Shown here: piece by piece, positions 8,387 to 16,411 of the stretch | How positions within the stretch are numbered: position 1 is the stretch's first letter | Layout: every line of letters begins with the position of its first letter | Assembly: GCA_019745195.1 (NCBI GenBank) | Contig: JAIETL010000018.1 | Coordinates: forward strand, 1 to 54,094 | DNA: 54,094 nt | From: Beijerinckiaceae bacterium | GTDB lineage: Bacteria > Pseudomonadota > Alphaproteobacteria > Rhizobiales > Beijerinckiaceae | Direction: 5' to 3' | Program-made: the position numbers and the translations under genes | Notes under the pieces: generated by a model | The model's input: only the letters and a program-made list of their open reading frames with translations | Told to the model about the DNA's origin: nothing | Databases searched by the model: none

Positions 8387-8817
8387 ATGATCCGCACCGC
8401 CCTTGTCGCCGCCGGCCTGGTTCTGGGCCTCACCACGGTCATGGCCCAGTCCGATCCGAACGCAAGAATGCAATGAAGGCCGTCGGCGCGGCCACCGGGC
8501 AGGGCGCCAAGTTCGCCAAGGGCGAGGAGCCCTACGATGCCGCCAAGGCGCAGGCCATCTTCAAGGTCTACGCCGATGCGGCCAAGAAGGTGCCGACCCT
8601 CTATCCGGCGAACTCGAAGACCGGCGGCGACACGTCCGCGGCGCCGAAGATCTGGGAGGACGAGGCCGGCTTCAAGGCGGCCTTCGCCAAGTTTGACGCC
8701 GACGTATCCGCCAACGCGACCGCCGCCGGAACCGACCTCGCCGGTTTCCGGACCGCCTTCGGCAATGTGACGAAGAACTGCGGCTCCTGCCACGAGACCT
8801 ATCGCGTCAAGAGGTGA
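8387..8817 (+). pseudogene. Cytochrome c'/c556 family (class II cytochrome c) gene with a frameshift
   Basis: The first frame (ATG 8387) encodes a good signal peptide, MIRTALVAAGLVLGLTTVMAQ, then SDP, and stops at 8474-8476. The mature domain continues in another frame from about 8458 (ERKNAMKAVGAATGQGAKFAKG) to the C-terminal heme site CGSCH at ~8780 and stop at 8817. Joining the two needs one extra base (or 4, 7...) near 8455-8460, so a short deletion has probably occurred. The intact product would be a ~145-residue periplasmic four-helix heme protein with the CxxCH near the C-terminus, as in cytochromes c'. It may be a real mutation or a sequencing error. Confidence 0.75.
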
Positions 8818-8857
8818 CGGCGAAGGTTGCGGCGCAACCGCGAACGGGGCCTGATTG

Positions 8858-8887
8858 GGGCGGGCGGCCTGAGAGGCCGGCCCGCCC
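8858..8887. terminator. Strong GC-rich hairpin after the cytochrome c' gene
   Basis: GGGCGGGC-GGCCT, loop GAG, AGGCC-G-GCCCGCCC: a 13-bp stem with a one-base bulge, 40 bp after the cytochrome c' stop. Only a weak pyrimidine stretch follows (CTCTTCGTCTC), so it is a plausible but imperfect intrinsic terminator. Confidence 0.55.
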
Positions 8888-8982
8888 TCTTCGTCTCGGG
8901 ATTTCGGAGACGCGAACCATTGGCTTGCCTGAACGTTCGGTTGTAGCTGGCTTTGATTTGACAGGAACTGGTTCGAGGTTCG

Positions 8983-9915
8983 ATGCGCCGTCTTCTGATC
9001 ACGCTGGCCGTCTTTGCGGCGCTCGGGCTTGCCGGCTTCATCGTGCTGACCGATCCGCGCGTCGTCTCCCCGTCGCCCGTCATCGGCACGCTGCCCGCGC
9101 CCGATCTGGAGAATGGGAAACTGCTCTTCGCGGCGGGAGGCTGCGCCTCCTGCCATGCGACGCCCGGGCAGGACGACAAGCTCAAGCTCGGCGGCGGGCT
9201 CGAACTCGGTTCGCCCTTCGGCAAATTCCATGCGCCCAACATCTCGCCGCATACGCGCGACGGCATCGGCAACTGGGGCGTCAAGGACTTCGTCGATGCG
9301 ATGGCGAGCGGCGTCTCGCCCTCGGGCCAGCACTACTACCCGGCCTTTCCCTACACTTCATACCGGCTGATGCCGCCAAGAGCGCTGGCCGACCTCTTCG
9401 CCTATATCCGGACGCTCGCGCCCGTGGAGGGCCGGGCGAAGGACCACGAACTGCCGTTCCCCTTCAACATCCGCCGCGTCGTCGGCGGCTGGAAGCTGCT
9501 GTTCTTCGACGGGGCGCCGTTCAAGCCCGATCCGGCCAAGAGCGAGGAGTGGAACCGCGGCTTCTATCTCGTGAACGGGCCGGGCCATTGCGCCGAATGC
9601 CATTCCAACCGCAATGCGCTGGGCGCCATCGTCCAGGCGACACGCTTCGCCGGCGGGCCCGATCCGGAAGGCAAGGGTTTCGTGCCCAACATCACGCAGG
9701 CCGAGAACGCGCTTGGGAAATGGTCGAAGAGCGAGATCGCCGAACTGCTCAAAAGCGGCTTCACGCCGGACTACGACAGCGTCGGCGGCACGATGGCCGC
9801 CGTGGTGAAGAACACCGCGCAGTTGCCGGACGCCGACAGGGCGGCGATGGCGGAATACTTGAAATCGCTGCCGGCCGTGCAGGGGCCGCCAAGGCCGGCG
9901 AAGACCGGGAGTTGA
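8983..9915 (+). CDS. Diheme c-type cytochrome
   Basis: A 310-residue protein with an N-terminal signal or anchor helix (RRLLITLAVFAALGLAGFIVL) and two heme-attachment motifs: CASCH near residue 54 and CAECH near residue 206. Downstream methionines (for example in GGTMAAVV) could be the distal axial ligands. This layout matches the diheme cytochrome c subunits found with periplasmic dehydrogenases and some molybdenum hydroxylases. It starts at ATG 8983 and lies downstream of the frameshifted cytochrome gene. Together with the molybdenum hydroxylase it suggests a small electron-transfer cluster, although the enzyme appears cytoplasmic. It converges on the next gene with a 13-bp gap. Confidence 0.85.
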   Translation: MRRLLITLAVFAALGLAGFIVLTDPRVVSPSPVIGTLPAPDLENGKLLFAAGGCASCHATPGQDDKLKLGGGLELGSPFGKFHAPNISPHTRDGIGNWGVKDFVDAMASGVSPSGQHYYPAFPYTSYRLMPPRALADLFAYIRTLAPVEGRAKDHELPFPFNIRRVVGGWKLLFFDGAPFKPDPAKSEEWNRGFYLVNGPGHCAECHSNRNALGAIVQATRFAGGPDPEGKGFVPNITQAENALGKWSKSEIAELLKSGFTPDYDSVGGTMAAVVKNTAQLPDADRAAMAEYLKSLPAVQGPPRPAKTGS

Positions 9916-9928
9916 GCAGGGCTGGAGC

Positions 9929-10549
9929 CTACTCCATCACCGCCGCCTTGAGGATGCACACCATCAGCGCGCTGCCGGGCTGGTCGCCGATGCATCGGAC
10001 GATGTGGCGGCGGTCGCAGCGGTAGCGCAGTGTGTCGCCGGCCTTGGCGCGCTGGACGATGTCGCCGACCTCGACCTCGAATTCACCCGCTGTCACCGAG
10101 AGCGATTCGATCGAACCGCGCTGGTGGCCCTCGGAATCGAGTTCGCCGCCGGGCTCGGCCTGGACGTCGTACCATTGCAGCCATTCCACCGTCTTGATCC
10201 AGCCGGTGATGGCGAGCCGGAGCTTGCCGTCCTCGGAGACCAGGATCGGCGTGTCGCTGCGGCTGGTCTTGTCGATGAAGGGCTCTTCCTCGCCGCTGGA
10301 GAGCACGCGCTCGATCGAGATGTCGAGCGCCTGCGAGAGCCGCCAGATCGTCGCCAGCGTCGGGTTGGTCTCGTTGCGCTCGATCTGGCTGATGATCGAC
10401 TTGGCGACGCCGGACTGCTCCGCGAGTTCCGACAGCGAGAGGTTATAGGCCTTGCGCAGGCGCTGGATCGTCTTGCCGAGCTGGCCGGAGATGACCTGCG
10501 CGCCCGATTCGAGCTCGCGTCCGCCGCGTTCCTTGGTCTCGATGCCCAT
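9929..10549 (-). CDS. XRE-family transcriptional regulator with C-terminal cupin domain
   Basis: A 206-residue regulator. Residues ~20-80 are a helix-turn-helix of the XRE type (LGKTIQRLRKAYNLSLSELAEQSGVAKSIISQIERNETNPTLATIWRLSQALD), and residues ~115-200 a cupin sensor domain (GSIESLSVTAGEFEVEVGDIVQRAKAGDTLRYRCDRRHIVRCIG). Regulators of this type (PuuR/SinR-like) often bind a metabolite in the cupin and control nearby catabolic or transport genes. Its target is not evident: it is convergent with the cytochrome gene and read in the same direction as the MDR gene 120 bp upstream. Family assignment is firm. Confidence 0.9.
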   Translation of the reverse strand: MGIETKERGGRELESGAQVISGQLGKTIQRLRKAYNLSLSELAEQSGVAKSIISQIERNETNPTLATIWRLSQALDISIERVLSSGEEEPFIDKTSRSDTPILVSEDGKLRLAITGWIKTVEWLQWYDVQAEPGGELDSEGHQRGSIESLSVTAGEFEVEVGDIVQRAKAGDTLRYRCDRRHIVRCIGDQPGSALMVCILKAAVME

Positions 10550-10671
10550 GCCGGATCACCCGCCTCCACGCGGTTGCGTTTGCAGAACAGAACGCTCGTT
10601 TGACGAGACGGACAATGCCTGCTCCCGCCGTGCGGGGCAAGGCAGGCCGCAGGAGGCTTAGCCGAGCGAGG

Positions 10672-11649
10672 TCAGCCGGCGGCTGCGACACTTATCACGA
10701 CGTTGCCGATCTTTTCGCCCGTCTCGACGTAAGCGGCAGCGGCCACGATCTCGTCGAGCCCGTAGACGCGGTCGACGACAGGGGTGAACTTGCCGGCTTC
10801 CGCGAGTTCTTTCAGGGCCAGCGCCTCCCATTTCCGGTAGAACGGGACGGGGAAGCGCACCTGCACGCGGCTGCGCGCGAGCGGCGTCCAGAGCGCCATC
10901 AGCGGGTGCTGGCACCAGGGGCCGAGTTCGGCGGAGAGATAGTGGCCGCCCTCGCGCAGCAGGCGGCGGCAGCGTCCCAGCGAACTCGTGGGGACGGTGT
11001 CGAGGACGACGTCGTAGACCGCGTTCGTCGCGGTGAAGTCTTCCCGCCGGTAGTCGATGATCCGGTCGGCCCCGAGGCCATGGATGATCTCGACGCTTTC
11101 CGTCTTGCAGACCGCCGTCACGCGCGCTCCGCGCGCCTTGGCGAGCTGCACGGCGGCGGAACCGATCGCGCCCGAGGCGCCGTTGACGAGGATGCGTGGA
11201 CGCCGTTCGAGATCGACCTGGCGCAGATACATGCCCGCCATCATCCCGCCGTCGCACAGGGCCGCAGCCTGCTCATGCGAGAGATTGGCCGGCTTGTGCG
11301 CCACGGCTCCGCTCTCGGGGACAAGGAGATACTCCGCATGCGCGCCGGGGCGTTCGTCCTGCAGACGGCCGAAGACGCTGTCGCCCTCGGCGAAATCCCT
11401 GACCTCGCGGCCGACCGCCGCCACGACGCCGGAGAACTCGGTTCCCGACACCGGATGGCGCGGCCGGATCAGGCCGGAAAACGGGCGGACGATGAAAGGC
11501 TTCGCCGAGCGAAAGCCACAGTCCGAGCGGTTGACGGTGCTGGCGTGAACCTTCACGAGCAATTCGCGCGCGCTGGGCTCCGGTTGCGGAATCTCGGCGA
11601 TGCGCATCACCGAAGGTGGCCCGTAGCGCTCGTGAACAGCGGCTCTCAT
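10672..11649 (-). CDS. Zinc-independent MDR oxidoreductase (quinone-oxidoreductase-like alcohol dehydrogenase)
   Basis: A 325-residue medium-chain dehydrogenase/reductase. The N-terminal GroES-like domain reads MRAAVHERYGPPSVMRIAEIPQPEP...VKVHASTVNRSDCGFR, and the nucleotide-binding fold starts at ILVNGASGAIGSAAVQLAKARGARVTAVC (residues ~150-178). The cysteine cluster of the structural zinc site is missing, which places it with NADPH:quinone reductase-like members. I chose ATG 11649 because GGGGGAA lies just upstream; an in-frame ATG 24 bp earlier lacks one. Cytoplasmic; substrate unknown. A long open frame on the other strand is an artefact of base composition. Confidence 0.85.
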   Translation of the reverse strand: MRAAVHERYGPPSVMRIAEIPQPEPSARELLVKVHASTVNRSDCGFRSAKPFIVRPFSGLIRPRHPVSGTEFSGVVAAVGREVRDFAEGDSVFGRLQDERPGAHAEYLLVPESGAVAHKPANLSHEQAAALCDGGMMAGMYLRQVDLERRPRILVNGASGAIGSAAVQLAKARGARVTAVCKTESVEIIHGLGADRIIDYRREDFTATNAVYDVVLDTVPTSSLGRCRRLLREGGHYLSAELGPWCQHPLMALWTPLARSRVQVRFPVPFYRKWEALALKELAEAGKFTPVVDRVYGLDEIVAAAAYVETGEKIGNVVISVAAAG

Positions 11650-11868
11650 CAAAGTTCCCCCACCAGACGCCATGCTGCGCGATGCGCGGCGCAGCCCTCA
11701 GGGCGGCATATGACGGGAAGCCGCGATTCGATACCTCGGGTCGGTCCAGCGCACCCAAGTCACCTGCAGCAGGTCACAGGCTGTTCAGAGTTTTGTCGAA
11801 CAATAACGTTTCGGAATTCACGAGCCGTAAGAGCTTCGTTTTGGTCCAAAATTTTCGGTGAGTTTTCA

Positions 11869-12483
11869 ATGCGTTCGGCCAAGCCATTGCCGTTGAAACT
11901 GCAACTGCAGATGTTTTTTACTGAGCGTCGCACAATTGATGGCATTCGGTTGGCCGTCAGCGGCGGTCAGCATGCGCTCGATCGTATCGAGCAGGCGCTT
12001 GTCCTGATCAGGCAGCATGAGCCGATGCGATACAGGCGGATGAAAATGGATGTCGATCTGATTGGAGTGTGGCTGCTGCCAGGACCTTTGGGATGCTTCG
12101 ACACGAGTTCGCGCGCTTCAATCATTGATCGCCGGTTTGTTTTGGACGACGTCACCACGCCGGCGATGATCGCCTCTGTCATCGTTCATGAGGCATCGCA
12201 TGCCCGACTTGAGTCACTCGGCATCGACTATCCGGAAGATCGACGTGCTCGGATCGAGGCGCTTTGCAAGCGACAGGAACTGCGGTTCGCCGCGAGACTT
12301 CAGGATCAGACGCTTATTGACTGGAACAGCGGCTGGGACGCTGGCGCGCGATTGTCGGATCGTGAAATGGCTGAGGACGCCATCTTGGGGGCTTCTGACG
12401 CACTGCGCCATCTGGGTGTCCCCAACATCATCATCAACAGTCTCGTCGCGCTCCGTCGTGCGCGCGACGCGCTTCGGCGATAG
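11869..12483 (+). CDS. Unknown protein with an HExxH metallopeptidase-like motif, low GC
   Basis: A 204-residue protein that I cannot place in a family. It contains IVHEASHARLESLG at residues ~105-118, the HExxH zinc-binding pattern (H107, E108, H111), with a glutamate five residues after the second histidine as a possible third ligand. Two segments, VDLIGVWLLPGPLGCFD and ASIIDRRFVLDD, look like beta strands before the helix. No signal peptide is seen. The gene and the ~100 bp before it are visibly AT-richer than the surroundings (29 of 60 bases are G/C in 11821-11880), suggesting acquisition from elsewhere. It converges on the DMT gene. A peptidase role is inferred from the motif alone. Confidence 0.65.
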   Translation: MRSAKPLPLKLQLQMFFTERRTIDGIRLAVSGGQHALDRIEQALVLIRQHEPMRYRRMKMDVDLIGVWLLPGPLGCFDTSSRASIIDRRFVLDDVTTPAMIASVIVHEASHARLESLGIDYPEDRRARIEALCKRQELRFAARLQDQTLIDWNSGWDAGARLSDREMAEDAILGASDALRHLGVPNIIINSLVALRRARDALRR

Positions 12484-12520
12484 GTCCGTGCGATTCAAAG
12501 GTTGCGTCAGGCCGGCGCGC

Positions 12521-13444
12521 TCACGTCGCACGCGGCGGGCCGACCTCGCGCTGCTCGCGCTTGAGCAGGCCGAGCTGCTGCTCGCGCAGGATCACGTAGA
12601 TGCCCGAGGCGATGACGATCGCGGCCCCGACCAGCACGGTCGTCGCCGGCCAGTCACCGAAGAAAAACCAGCCGATCGCCACCGCCCAGAGCATGGTCGA
12701 GTATTCGAACGGCGCGATCAGCGAGGCGTCGCCATAGCGATAGGCCTGGACGAGGAAGATCTGGCCGAGCCCGCCGAGAATACCGACCGCGACCATCAGG
12801 GCCGCGTCCTGCCAGTTCGGCATGGTCCAGCCGAGCAGGACGGTCGAGAGACCGAGCAGGCTGGTCATGATCATGAAATAGAACACGATCGCGCCCGTAC
12901 CCTCGGTGCGGGTCAGTTGCCGGACCTCGATCGAGGCGAAGGCCGAGCAGCAGGCGCCGGCGAGCCCCACCGCCGCGCCGAAGGCGGGTCCCGCCGTCAG
13001 CCCCTGTCCGACGCCGCTGAGATAGGGCGCGAGCATGATCAGCACGCCCGCGAAGCCGATCGTCACCGCGCTCCAGCGGTAGATGCGGACGCGCTCCTTC
13101 AGGATGACGGCGGCCAGCACCACGACCGCCAGCGGCGCGGCGTAGCCGATCGCCACCGCATCCGAGAGCGGCAGGAACGAAAGCGAGGCGAAGCCGCAGA
13201 ACATGCCGGTAGAGCCGATGACGCCGCGCTTGAGATGGCCGCGCAGATTGCTGGTCTTCAGCGCCGCGACGACGGGCCCCTGCCAGGCGAGCCAGATCAG
13301 CAGCGGGATCAGCGCGAAGAAGGAGCGCACGAAGACGATCTCGCCCGTCGGATAGCGCGCCGACAGCGCCTTCACGCCGGCCGACATCAGCGTGAAGACC
13401 AGAGCCGAGAGCAGCTTGAGGCAAATGCCGAGAAGAGGAGACAA
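12521..13444 (-). CDS. DMT superfamily (EamA) exporter
   Basis: A 307-residue membrane protein with ten predicted helices in two EamA repeats; typical segments are KALSARYPTGEIVFVRSFFALIPLL and the pair PLSDAVAIGYAAPLAVVVLAAVILKERV and DASLIAPFEYSTMLWAVAIGWFFFGDW. EamA proteins export amino acids or other small metabolites across the inner membrane. The first residue probably comes from TTG 13444; no clear ribosome site is visible, so the exact start is uncertain. The C-terminus ends in a charged cytoplasmic tail. Substrate unknown. Confidence 0.85.
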   Translation of the reverse strand: MSPLLGICLKLLSALVFTLMSAGVKALSARYPTGEIVFVRSFFALIPLLIWLAWQGPVVAALKTSNLRGHLKRGVIGSTGMFCGFASLSFLPLSDAVAIGYAAPLAVVVLAAVILKERVRIYRWSAVTIGFAGVLIMLAPYLSGVGQGLTAGPAFGAAVGLAGACCSAFASIEVRQLTRTEGTGAIVFYFMIMTSLLGLSTVLLGWTMPNWQDAALMVAVGILGGLGQIFLVQAYRYGDASLIAPFEYSTMLWAVAIGWFFFGDWPATTVLVGAAIVIASGIYVILREQQLGLLKREQREVGPPRAT

Positions 13445-13564
13445 CGGACCGGCGCGGCGTGAGGAGGACAGCGGTCTTCTACAAGACCACCGTCCTTAGA
13501 CCATGACGCGGCAGGCTCTCAAAGCGCCGAGAGCGCAACCCTGACCGGCGGCGGGAGGAGGCCG

Positions 13565-14344
13565 CTAGAAGCTGCCCCTGAACACGCCGCCGTCGATCAG
13601 CAGGTTCTGGCCGGTGATGTAGCCGGCATGCGCGCTGGCGAGGAAGGCGCAGACATTGCCGAATTCTTCCGGGTTGCCGAAGCGGCCGGCCGGCACCTCG
13701 GCCTTGCGGCTCGCCGCCATGTCCTCCGGCGAGATGCCCCTGATCGCCGCCATCTTCGTGGTCGAACCTTTCAGCCGGTCGGTGTCGAACATGCCGGGCA
13801 GCACGTTGTTGATCGTGACGTTGGCGTGCGCGACCTCCCGCGCCACGCCGGCGAGGAACGCGGTGAGGCCGGCGCGGGCGGCGGACGAAACGTCGAGCCC
13901 CGTCAGGGGCGTCAGCACGCTCATCGAGGTGATGTTGACGATGCGGCCAAAGCGCCGCGCGATCATGCCGTCGACGACGCGCTGAGTGAGTTCCAGCGGC
14001 GTCGCCATGTTCTGGATCACGCCCTCCAGAAGCGCCTCGCGCGACACATCGCGAAACGGCTTGGGCGGAGGACCGCCATTGTTGTTGATCAGGATGTCGG
14101 GCTCGGGCGCGGCTGCAAGCAGCGCGTCCTGGCCGGCGCGCGTCGAGACGTCCGCCACCACCGCGATCACGGTCGCGCCGGTGGTGGCACGAATCTGGCT
14201 CGCGGTGGCTTCGAGCGTGGCCGCGTCGCGGCCATTGATCACCACGGTGCAACCGGCTTGCGCCAGCGCCAGAGCGGCGCCCCGGCCGAGCCCCTTGCTG
14301 GAGGCGCAGATAATGGCCGTTCGGCCGGAAATTCCGAGATCCAT
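13565..14344 (-). CDS. SDR-family protein lacking the YxxxK catalytic pair
   Basis: A 259-residue short-chain dehydrogenase fold. The nucleotide loop is ASSKGLG (residues 14-20, in place of TGxxxGIG), the NNNG motif is at 87-90, and the C-terminal GYITGQNLLIDGGV is typical. At the active site the usual Y-x-x-x-K is replaced: LDVSSAARAGL puts serine at 153 and arginine at 157. Related 3-oxoacyl-ACP reductase-like proteins with this change exist, so it is probably a recognised atypical subgroup. I chose ATG 14344 because GGAGAA precedes it by 5 bp. It diverges from the metallophosphoesterase-glycosyltransferase pair. Reductase activity should not be assumed. Confidence 0.8.
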   Translation of the reverse strand: MDLGISGRTAIICASSKGLGRGAALALAQAGCTVVINGRDAATLEATASQIRATTGATVIAVVADVSTRAGQDALLAAAPEPDILINNNGGPPPKPFRDVSREALLEGVIQNMATPLELTQRVVDGMIARRFGRIVNITSMSVLTPLTGLDVSSAARAGLTAFLAGVAREVAHANVTINNVLPGMFDTDRLKGSTTKMAAIRGISPEDMAASRKAEVPAGRFGNPEEFGNVCAFLASAHAGYITGQNLLIDGGVFRGSF

Positions 14345-14390
14345 GATTTTTCTCCGACAGCTTCTCAACCTGAAACAAAGCCAGAGCACG

Positions 14391-14408
14391 CTTTCGCGAC
14401 GCCGTCAT
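14391..14408 (+). promoter_or_regulatory. Candidate Pho box
   Basis: CTTTCGC-GACG-CCGTCAT matches the two 7-bp halves (CTGTCAT, 11 bp apart) of a PhoB site at 10 of 14 positions. It lies 61 bp before the preferred start of the metallophosphoesterase gene, which leaves room for a -10 element and leader. The match is only moderate and is listed because of the gene pair it precedes. Confidence 0.3.
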
Positions 14409-14468
14409 CAAAGCGCAATGCAAATCAGACACACGCCGGAAGCATCGCAACAGAACGGGCCGAGCGGC

Positions 14469-15293
14469 ATGAGCGACGACGATGACGCCAAGCAGGTCCG
14501 CAGCATCTTCATTTCCGATCTGCATCTCGGCACGCGCGGCGCGCAGGCCGATCTCGTGCTCGAATTCTTGCGCGCTTATGATGCGCCGCAGATCTATCTG
14601 GTCGGAGACATCATCGACGGCTGGCGGCTGAAAAGCGGCTGGTACTTCCCGCAGGCCCATAACGACGTGATCCAGAAGCTGTTGCGCAAGGTGCGCAAGG
14701 GCTCGAAGCTGATCTACGTCACCGGCAACCATGACGATTTCCTGCGCGACTTCACCGGGCTCCAGTTCGGCGGCATCACGCTGGTCGACGACATCATCCA
14801 CGAAACGGCGGACGGCAAACGGCTGCTCGTCATCCACGGCGACCTGTTCGACCTCGTCGTGCGCAACGCGAAGTGGCTCGCGCTGCTCGGCGACTGGGCC
14901 TACACGCTGGCGCTCAGCCTCAACACGGTGGTCAACAAGGTTCGCCGGCTGATCAATCTGCCGCACTGGTCGCTGTCGGCCTGGGCCAAGCTCAAGGTCA
15001 AGAACGCGGTCAACTATATCGGCGAATTCGAGACCTGCCTTGCGGCCGAGGCGCGCCGGCATCAGGCCGACGGGGTCATCTGCGGCCATATCCACCACGC
15101 CGCCTGTCGCGAGATCGACGGGCTGACCTACATCAACACCGGCGACTGGGTCGAAAGCTGCACGGCCTTCGTCGAGCATCATGACGGCCGCTTCGAGCTG
15201 ATCCGCTGGCCGCAATACAGGCTCAAGGGCGAGGCCCCGGTTCCGGTCGTGGTGCCGGCCAGACCGCAGCCTGCACTGGTCGAGGCCGCCTGA
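14469..15293 (+). CDS. plcP: Calcineurin-like metallophosphoesterase, PlcP/LpxH-like
   Basis: A 274-residue metallophosphoesterase with the full motif set: SDLHLG (residues ~15-20), GDIIDGW, TGNHDD, VIHGD and CGHIHHA, which coordinate two metal ions. Proteins like this are usually annotated UDP-2,3-diacylglucosamine diphosphatase. However, the ATGA-type coupling to a family 4 glycosyltransferase is the arrangement of plcP-agt, where PlcP removes head groups from phospholipids in phosphate starvation and Agt glycosylates the diacylglycerol. I favour PlcP; an LpxH-like role in lipid A synthesis is the alternative. The ATG at 14469 is preferred; another in-frame ATG at 14418 would add 17 residues. 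Confidence 0.65.
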   Translation: MSDDDDAKQVRSIFISDLHLGTRGAQADLVLEFLRAYDAPQIYLVGDIIDGWRLKSGWYFPQAHNDVIQKLLRKVRKGSKLIYVTGNHDDFLRDFTGLQFGGITLVDDIIHETADGKRLLVIHGDLFDLVVRNAKWLALLGDWAYTLALSLNTVVNKVRRLINLPHWSLSAWAKLKVKNAVNYIGEFETCLAAEARRHQADGVICGHIHHAACREIDGLTYINTGDWVESCTAFVEHHDGRFELIRWPQYRLKGEAPVPVVVPARPQPALVEAA

Positions 15294-16411
15294 TGCGCCT
15301 GATGATCGCGACGGACGCCTGGCGGCCCCAGATCAACGGGGTCGTCCGGTCGCTGGAGCGGATGGTCGAGGCCGGGCCCGAGTTCGGCTTCGAACCGCGG
15401 ATGCTGACGCCCGAGGGTTTCCGGCAGATCGGCCTGCCGAGCTATCCCGATATCCGGATCGCTCTCGCGACGCGCCGGGCGATCGCCCGCAGGATCGCCG
15501 ATTTCGCGCCCGACCACATCCATATCGCGACCGAAGGGCCGATCGGCTGGCTGGCGCGCGCGGTCTGCATCGCCGAGAAGCGCGCCTTCACCACGAGCTA
15601 TCACACCCGCTTTCCCCAGTATGTCGCGGCGCGCTGGCCGATCCCCGAAAGCTGGAGCTACCGTTTCCTGCGTCGGTTCCACGGCCCCGCTGCGGCCGTG
15701 CTGGTCTCAACCGCGACGGTCGAGGCGGAACTGCGCCAGCATGGTTTCGAGAAGATCGTGCGCTGGGGGCGCGGCGTCGATCTCGGGCTGTTCCATCCGC
15801 GCTCCGTCAGCGCGCTCGATCTGCCGCGGCCGATCTTCCTCAGCGTCGGGCGCGTCGCGGTCGAGAAGAATCTCGACGCCTTCCTCTCGCTGCGGCTGCC
15901 GGGCAGCAAGGTCGTCGTCGGCGACGGGCCGGCGCGGGCCGATCTGCAGCGCGCCTACCCCGATGCGGTCTTTCTGGGCGCGCGCGAGGGCGAGGAGCTG
16001 GCGGCGATCTACGCCTCGTCGGACGTGTTCGTCTTCCCGAGCCTCACCGACACCTTCGGCATCGTGCTGCTGGAGGCTGCCGCCAGCGGCCTGCCCGTCG
16101 CGGCCTATCCGGTGCAGGGCCCGAGCGATGTCTTCGCGGGCAGCGGGGCCGCCGTACTCTCGGAGGATCTGCGCGCGGCGGCGCTGGCGGCTTTGCGCAT
16201 TCCGCGCGAGACCTGCCTTGAACTGGCGGCCGGCCATAGCTGGCGGCGCAGCGCCGAGCAGTTCTACGGCCACATCGCCAGGGTCGCGCGGGAGGCCGGC
16301 GCGGCGCCGCGCGGCGAGATCAAGGCCGAAACGACGCCATCCTCGGGCCTCAGAGCCTTCGCGAACGCTCGTCGCGTGGAAGGGCCCGTGCTGGGGCGCC
16401 AGCGGGCTTGA
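15293..16411 (+). CDS. agt: Family 4 glycosyltransferase, Agt-like
   Basis: A 372-residue retaining GT-B glycosyltransferase. The N-terminal domain opens MRLMIATDAWRPQINGVVRSLERM, with HIATEGPIGWLAR and FTTSYHTRFPQYV following. The C-terminal sugar-nucleotide domain contains FLSVGRVAVEKNLDAFLSL (~residue 180) and FPSLTDTFGIVLLEAAASGLPVAAYP (~245-270), the E-x7-E region of GT4 enzymes. Its ATG overlaps the stop of the metallophosphoesterase, so they are translationally coupled. Agt enzymes make glucosyl- or glucuronosyl-diacylglycerol at the inner membrane; a mannosyltransferase role is possible. The last 62 bp overlap the 3' end of the opposing antiporter gene, and both frames stay open there. 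Confidence 0.75.
   Translation: MRLMIATDAWRPQINGVVRSLERMVEAGPEFGFEPRMLTPEGFRQIGLPSYPDIRIALATRRAIARRIADFAPDHIHIATEGPIGWLARAVCIAEKRAFTTSYHTRFPQYVAARWPIPESWSYRFLRRFHGPAAAVLVSTATVEAELRQHGFEKIVRWGRGVDLGLFHPRSVSALDLPRPIFLSVGRVAVEKNLDAFLSLRLPGSKVVVGDGPARADLQRAYPDAVFLGAREGEELAAIYASSDVFVFPSLTDTFGIVLLEAAASGLPVAAYPVQGPSDVFAGSGAAVLSEDLRAAALAALRIPRETCLELAAGHSWRRSAEQFYGHIARVAREAGAAPRGEIKAETTPSSGLRAFANARRVEGPVLGRQRA

Noticed and set aside
11690..11765. Possible tRNA remnant
   Set aside because: A TTCGATACC-like stretch recalls a T-arm, but no acceptor, D-arm or anticodon arm can be folded.
10600..11868. Forward frame continuous with the HExxH gene
   Set aside because: This part is antisense to the MDR oxidoreductase; the real gene begins at ATG 11869, where the composition also changes.
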